The translations under genes were made by a program, and so were the position numbers. From an uncultured Lachnospiraceae bacterium (GTDB lineage: Bacteria; Bacillota; Clostridia; Lachnospirales; Lachnospiraceae): a DNA stretch of 60,262 nt. Location of the stretch: contig CAJUGG010000057.1 in assembly GCA_910585995.1 (NCBI GenBank), positions 1-60,262 on the forward strand, in the 5' to 3' direction. Position 1 is the stretch's first letter. Each line of letters starts with the position of its first letter. Of this stretch, positions 58,764 through 60,262 are shown in pieces. Below the pieces are notes generated by a model, which saw only the letters and a list, made by a program, of their open reading frames with translations, searched no databases and was not told the DNA's origin.

Positions 58764-60200
58764 ATGAAAAAAAATGATACGATTCAATTAAAGATCGAAG
58801 ATATGGGGGTAAACGGAGAAGGCATCGGAAAATTAGATGGTTTTACCTTTTTTGTCAAAGACGCTGTGGTAGGAGACACCATCGAAGCCAAAGTGATGAA
58901 GCTGAAAAAACAATATGGCTATGCCAGGCTTATAAGGGTGACAGAGCCTTCCAAGGTGCGCTGTGAACCCGTCTGTCCCCATGCCCGCCAATGCGGCGGC
59001 TGCCAGCTGCAAGCCCTCTCCTACGAAGCACAGCTTGCCTACAAATCCAAAAAGATACAAAATAATCTCATTCACATCGGCGGTTTTTCCGAGATCGAAG
59101 CACCCGAAGTCCTGGGAATGAAAGATCCCTGGCGCTACCGTAACAAAGCACAATTTCCCTTTGGCACCGACCGGGAAGGCAATCTGGTGACAGGATTCTA
59201 TGCTGCCAGAAGCCATACCATCATCCCCTGCACCGACTGCCAACTAGGAGTTAAGGAAAATAAAACAATTCTGGAGATCATCCAGTCCCATATGCAAAAA
59301 TACCAGATCCCCGCCTACGATGAAGTCACCAGGCGCGGTCTGGTGCGCCACGTACTGATCCGAAAAGGATTTTACACAAAAGAACTGATGGTCTGCCTGA
59401 TCCTGAACGGGCGCAGACTAAAAGCAATCGAAGAACTGACCTCTGCCCTCGCAGCGGTTCCAGGGATGACGAGCATCACCATAAGCGTCAATATCGAGCA
59501 TACCAACGTCATCATGGGCACAGAGATCCTGCCCGTCTGGGGTCAGGGGTATATCACAGACCAGATCGGTAAGATCAGCTATCAGATCTCACCGCTGTCC
59601 TTTTACCAAGTCAATCCCATCCAGACTGAGCGGCTCTATCAGACCGCCTTAGAATACGCGGGTCTAACAGGCACAGAGACTGTATGGGATCTCTACTGCG
59701 GCATCGGCACGATCTCCCTGTTCCTGGCACAAAAAGCAGCAAAAGTCTACGGCGTGGAGATCATCCCGCAAGCCATCGAAGACGCCAAAAAAAATGCCGA
59801 GCGCAATCAGATCACAAATGTCACCTTCTACACCGGCAAAGCCGAAGAAATCCTCCCCCAAAAATACCAGACCGAAGGCATCCGCGCCGATGTGATCGTC
59901 GTGGACCCGCCCCGAAAAGGCTGCGACCTGCCAGCGCTTGAGACCATGATCCACATGCAGCCCTCGCGCATCGTCTACGTCAGCTGCGACAGCGCAACCC
60001 TCGCGCGGGACTTGAAGTATCTGTGTGAACATGGGTATGAGATTAGGAAAGTGACGGGGTGCGATCTGTTTCCTTGGACAGTGCATGTTGAAACTGTGTG
60101 TCTCTTGAGCAACCGAAAATTAAAACCTGAATTGAGTCTGGATATGGAAGATTATTACAGAATCAAAGATGCAGAGAAGGAAAAGAACAAGACATCATAA
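58764..60200 (+). CDS. rlmD: 23S rRNA (uracil-5-)-methyltransferase, RlmD/RumA type
   Basis: A 478-residue SAM-dependent enzyme that makes 5-methyluridine in rRNA. A TRAM domain at the N-terminus (IEDMGVNGEGIGKLDGFTFFV) binds RNA. Four cysteines for a [4Fe-4S] cluster are seen in CEPVCPHARQCGGCQ and CTDC. The methyltransferase core has LYCGIGTISLFLA, VVDPPRKGCD and the catalytic cysteine in IVYVSCDSATLARDL. Site specificity (one or two uridines, as in RlmCD) cannot be told by eye. The ATG at 58764 is one base after the yhaM stop, with AGGA upstream; the start at 58731 would lie inside yhaM. Confidence 0.93.
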   Translation: MKKNDTIQLKIEDMGVNGEGIGKLDGFTFFVKDAVVGDTIEAKVMKLKKQYGYARLIRVTEPSKVRCEPVCPHARQCGGCQLQALSYEAQLAYKSKKIQNNLIHIGGFSEIEAPEVLGMKDPWRYRNKAQFPFGTDREGNLVTGFYAARSHTIIPCTDCQLGVKENKTILEIIQSHMQKYQIPAYDEVTRRGLVRHVLIRKGFYTKELMVCLILNGRRLKAIEELTSALAAVPGMTSITISVNIEHTNVIMGTEILPVWGQGYITDQIGKISYQISPLSFYQVNPIQTERLYQTALEYAGLTGTETVWDLYCGIGTISLFLAQKAAKVYGVEIIPQAIEDAKKNAERNQITNVTFYTGKAEEILPQKYQTEGIRADVIVVDPPRKGCDLPALETMIHMQPSRIVYVSCDSATLARDLKYLCEHGYEIRKVTGCDLFPWTVHVETVCLLSNRKLKPELSLDMEDYYRIKDAEKEKNKTS

Positions 60201-60247
60201 CATCCTACCCGTAGTGATAAATTGTTCTACAGGAAAGGGTGCGAAGC

Positions 60248-60262
60248 ATGGAAAATGTAGTA
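60248..60262 (+). CDS. Start of a following gene, cut by the window end
   Basis: An ATG at 60248 follows GGAAAGG and GCGAAG and opens a frame reading MENVV up to the last base. Only five codons are visible, so this may or may not be a gene. Confidence 0.3.

Overview
The window looks like a chromosomal segment of a spore-forming member of the Clostridia, most likely family Lachnospiraceae. The signs are moderate G+C, strong AGGAGG ribosome binding sites, a SipL-type spore-coat protein, a CwlD-type cortex amidase, a T-box in front of ilvBN, MecA, MutS2, YhaM-type nuclease and several GHKL/LytTR two-component pairs. This placement rests on gene content only.

Layout. 1-7330: a PrcB-type lipoprotein and sipL converge on a T-box-controlled ilvB-ilvN operon, followed by an Sfp-type phosphopantetheinyl transferase, a sirtuin and a DUF951 protein. 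7325-13990: a housekeeping block with rpsF-ssb-rpsR, then gdpP-rplI-dnaB, a small ferredoxin, a MerR-like protein and a DUF1858 protein. 14038-22206: mecA, a membrane-anchored GH18 protein, and a GHKL/LytTR two-component system divergent from a 938-residue membrane-anchored surface protein. 22258-34350 is accessory and partly decayed: a cwlD-like gene cut by one amber codon, a chimera of two unrelated gene ends, an HMA protein behind paired TTAG-N6-CTAA sites, an efflux island (MATE, two ABC half-transporters of which one has lost about 100 transmembrane residues, and a MATE fused to a cytidylate-kinase-like domain), and a metal P-type ATPase operon. 34737-39222: cupin, aldo/keto reductase, carboxymuconolactone decarboxylase, phosphoesterase, WYL regulator and GyrI-like protein. 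39349-45007: a second GHKL/LytTR pair with an AraC regulator next to a broken GH36 alpha-galactosidase. 45080-60262: a large conserved secreted protein with a degenerate papain-like tail, M29 aminopeptidase, aconitase-family hydratase, an OmpR-type two-component system, mutS2, a degenerate HtrA, yhaM and rlmD.

Beyond the genes, the window is rich in structured repeats. (1) Two copies of a palindrome share a 113-nt core whose ends are identical and whose internal stem arms differ but stay complementary within each copy; their outer arms are unrelated. (2) Hairpin repeats lie directly in front of ribosome binding sites, usually ending in GCGGAACT plus an A/T-rich spacer, at ilvN, a coiled-coil gene, the aminopeptidase, the hydratase and (decayed) a GyrI-like gene; DUF951 has a tandem GCGGAACT version. 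(3) A terminator-like leader hairpin family with a GCGTAA/TTACGC stem opens the transcripts of both MATE genes (tandem at the first) and of a small unknown gene, and is a candidate guanidine-IV (mepA-type) riboswitch. All repeats were aligned by eye.
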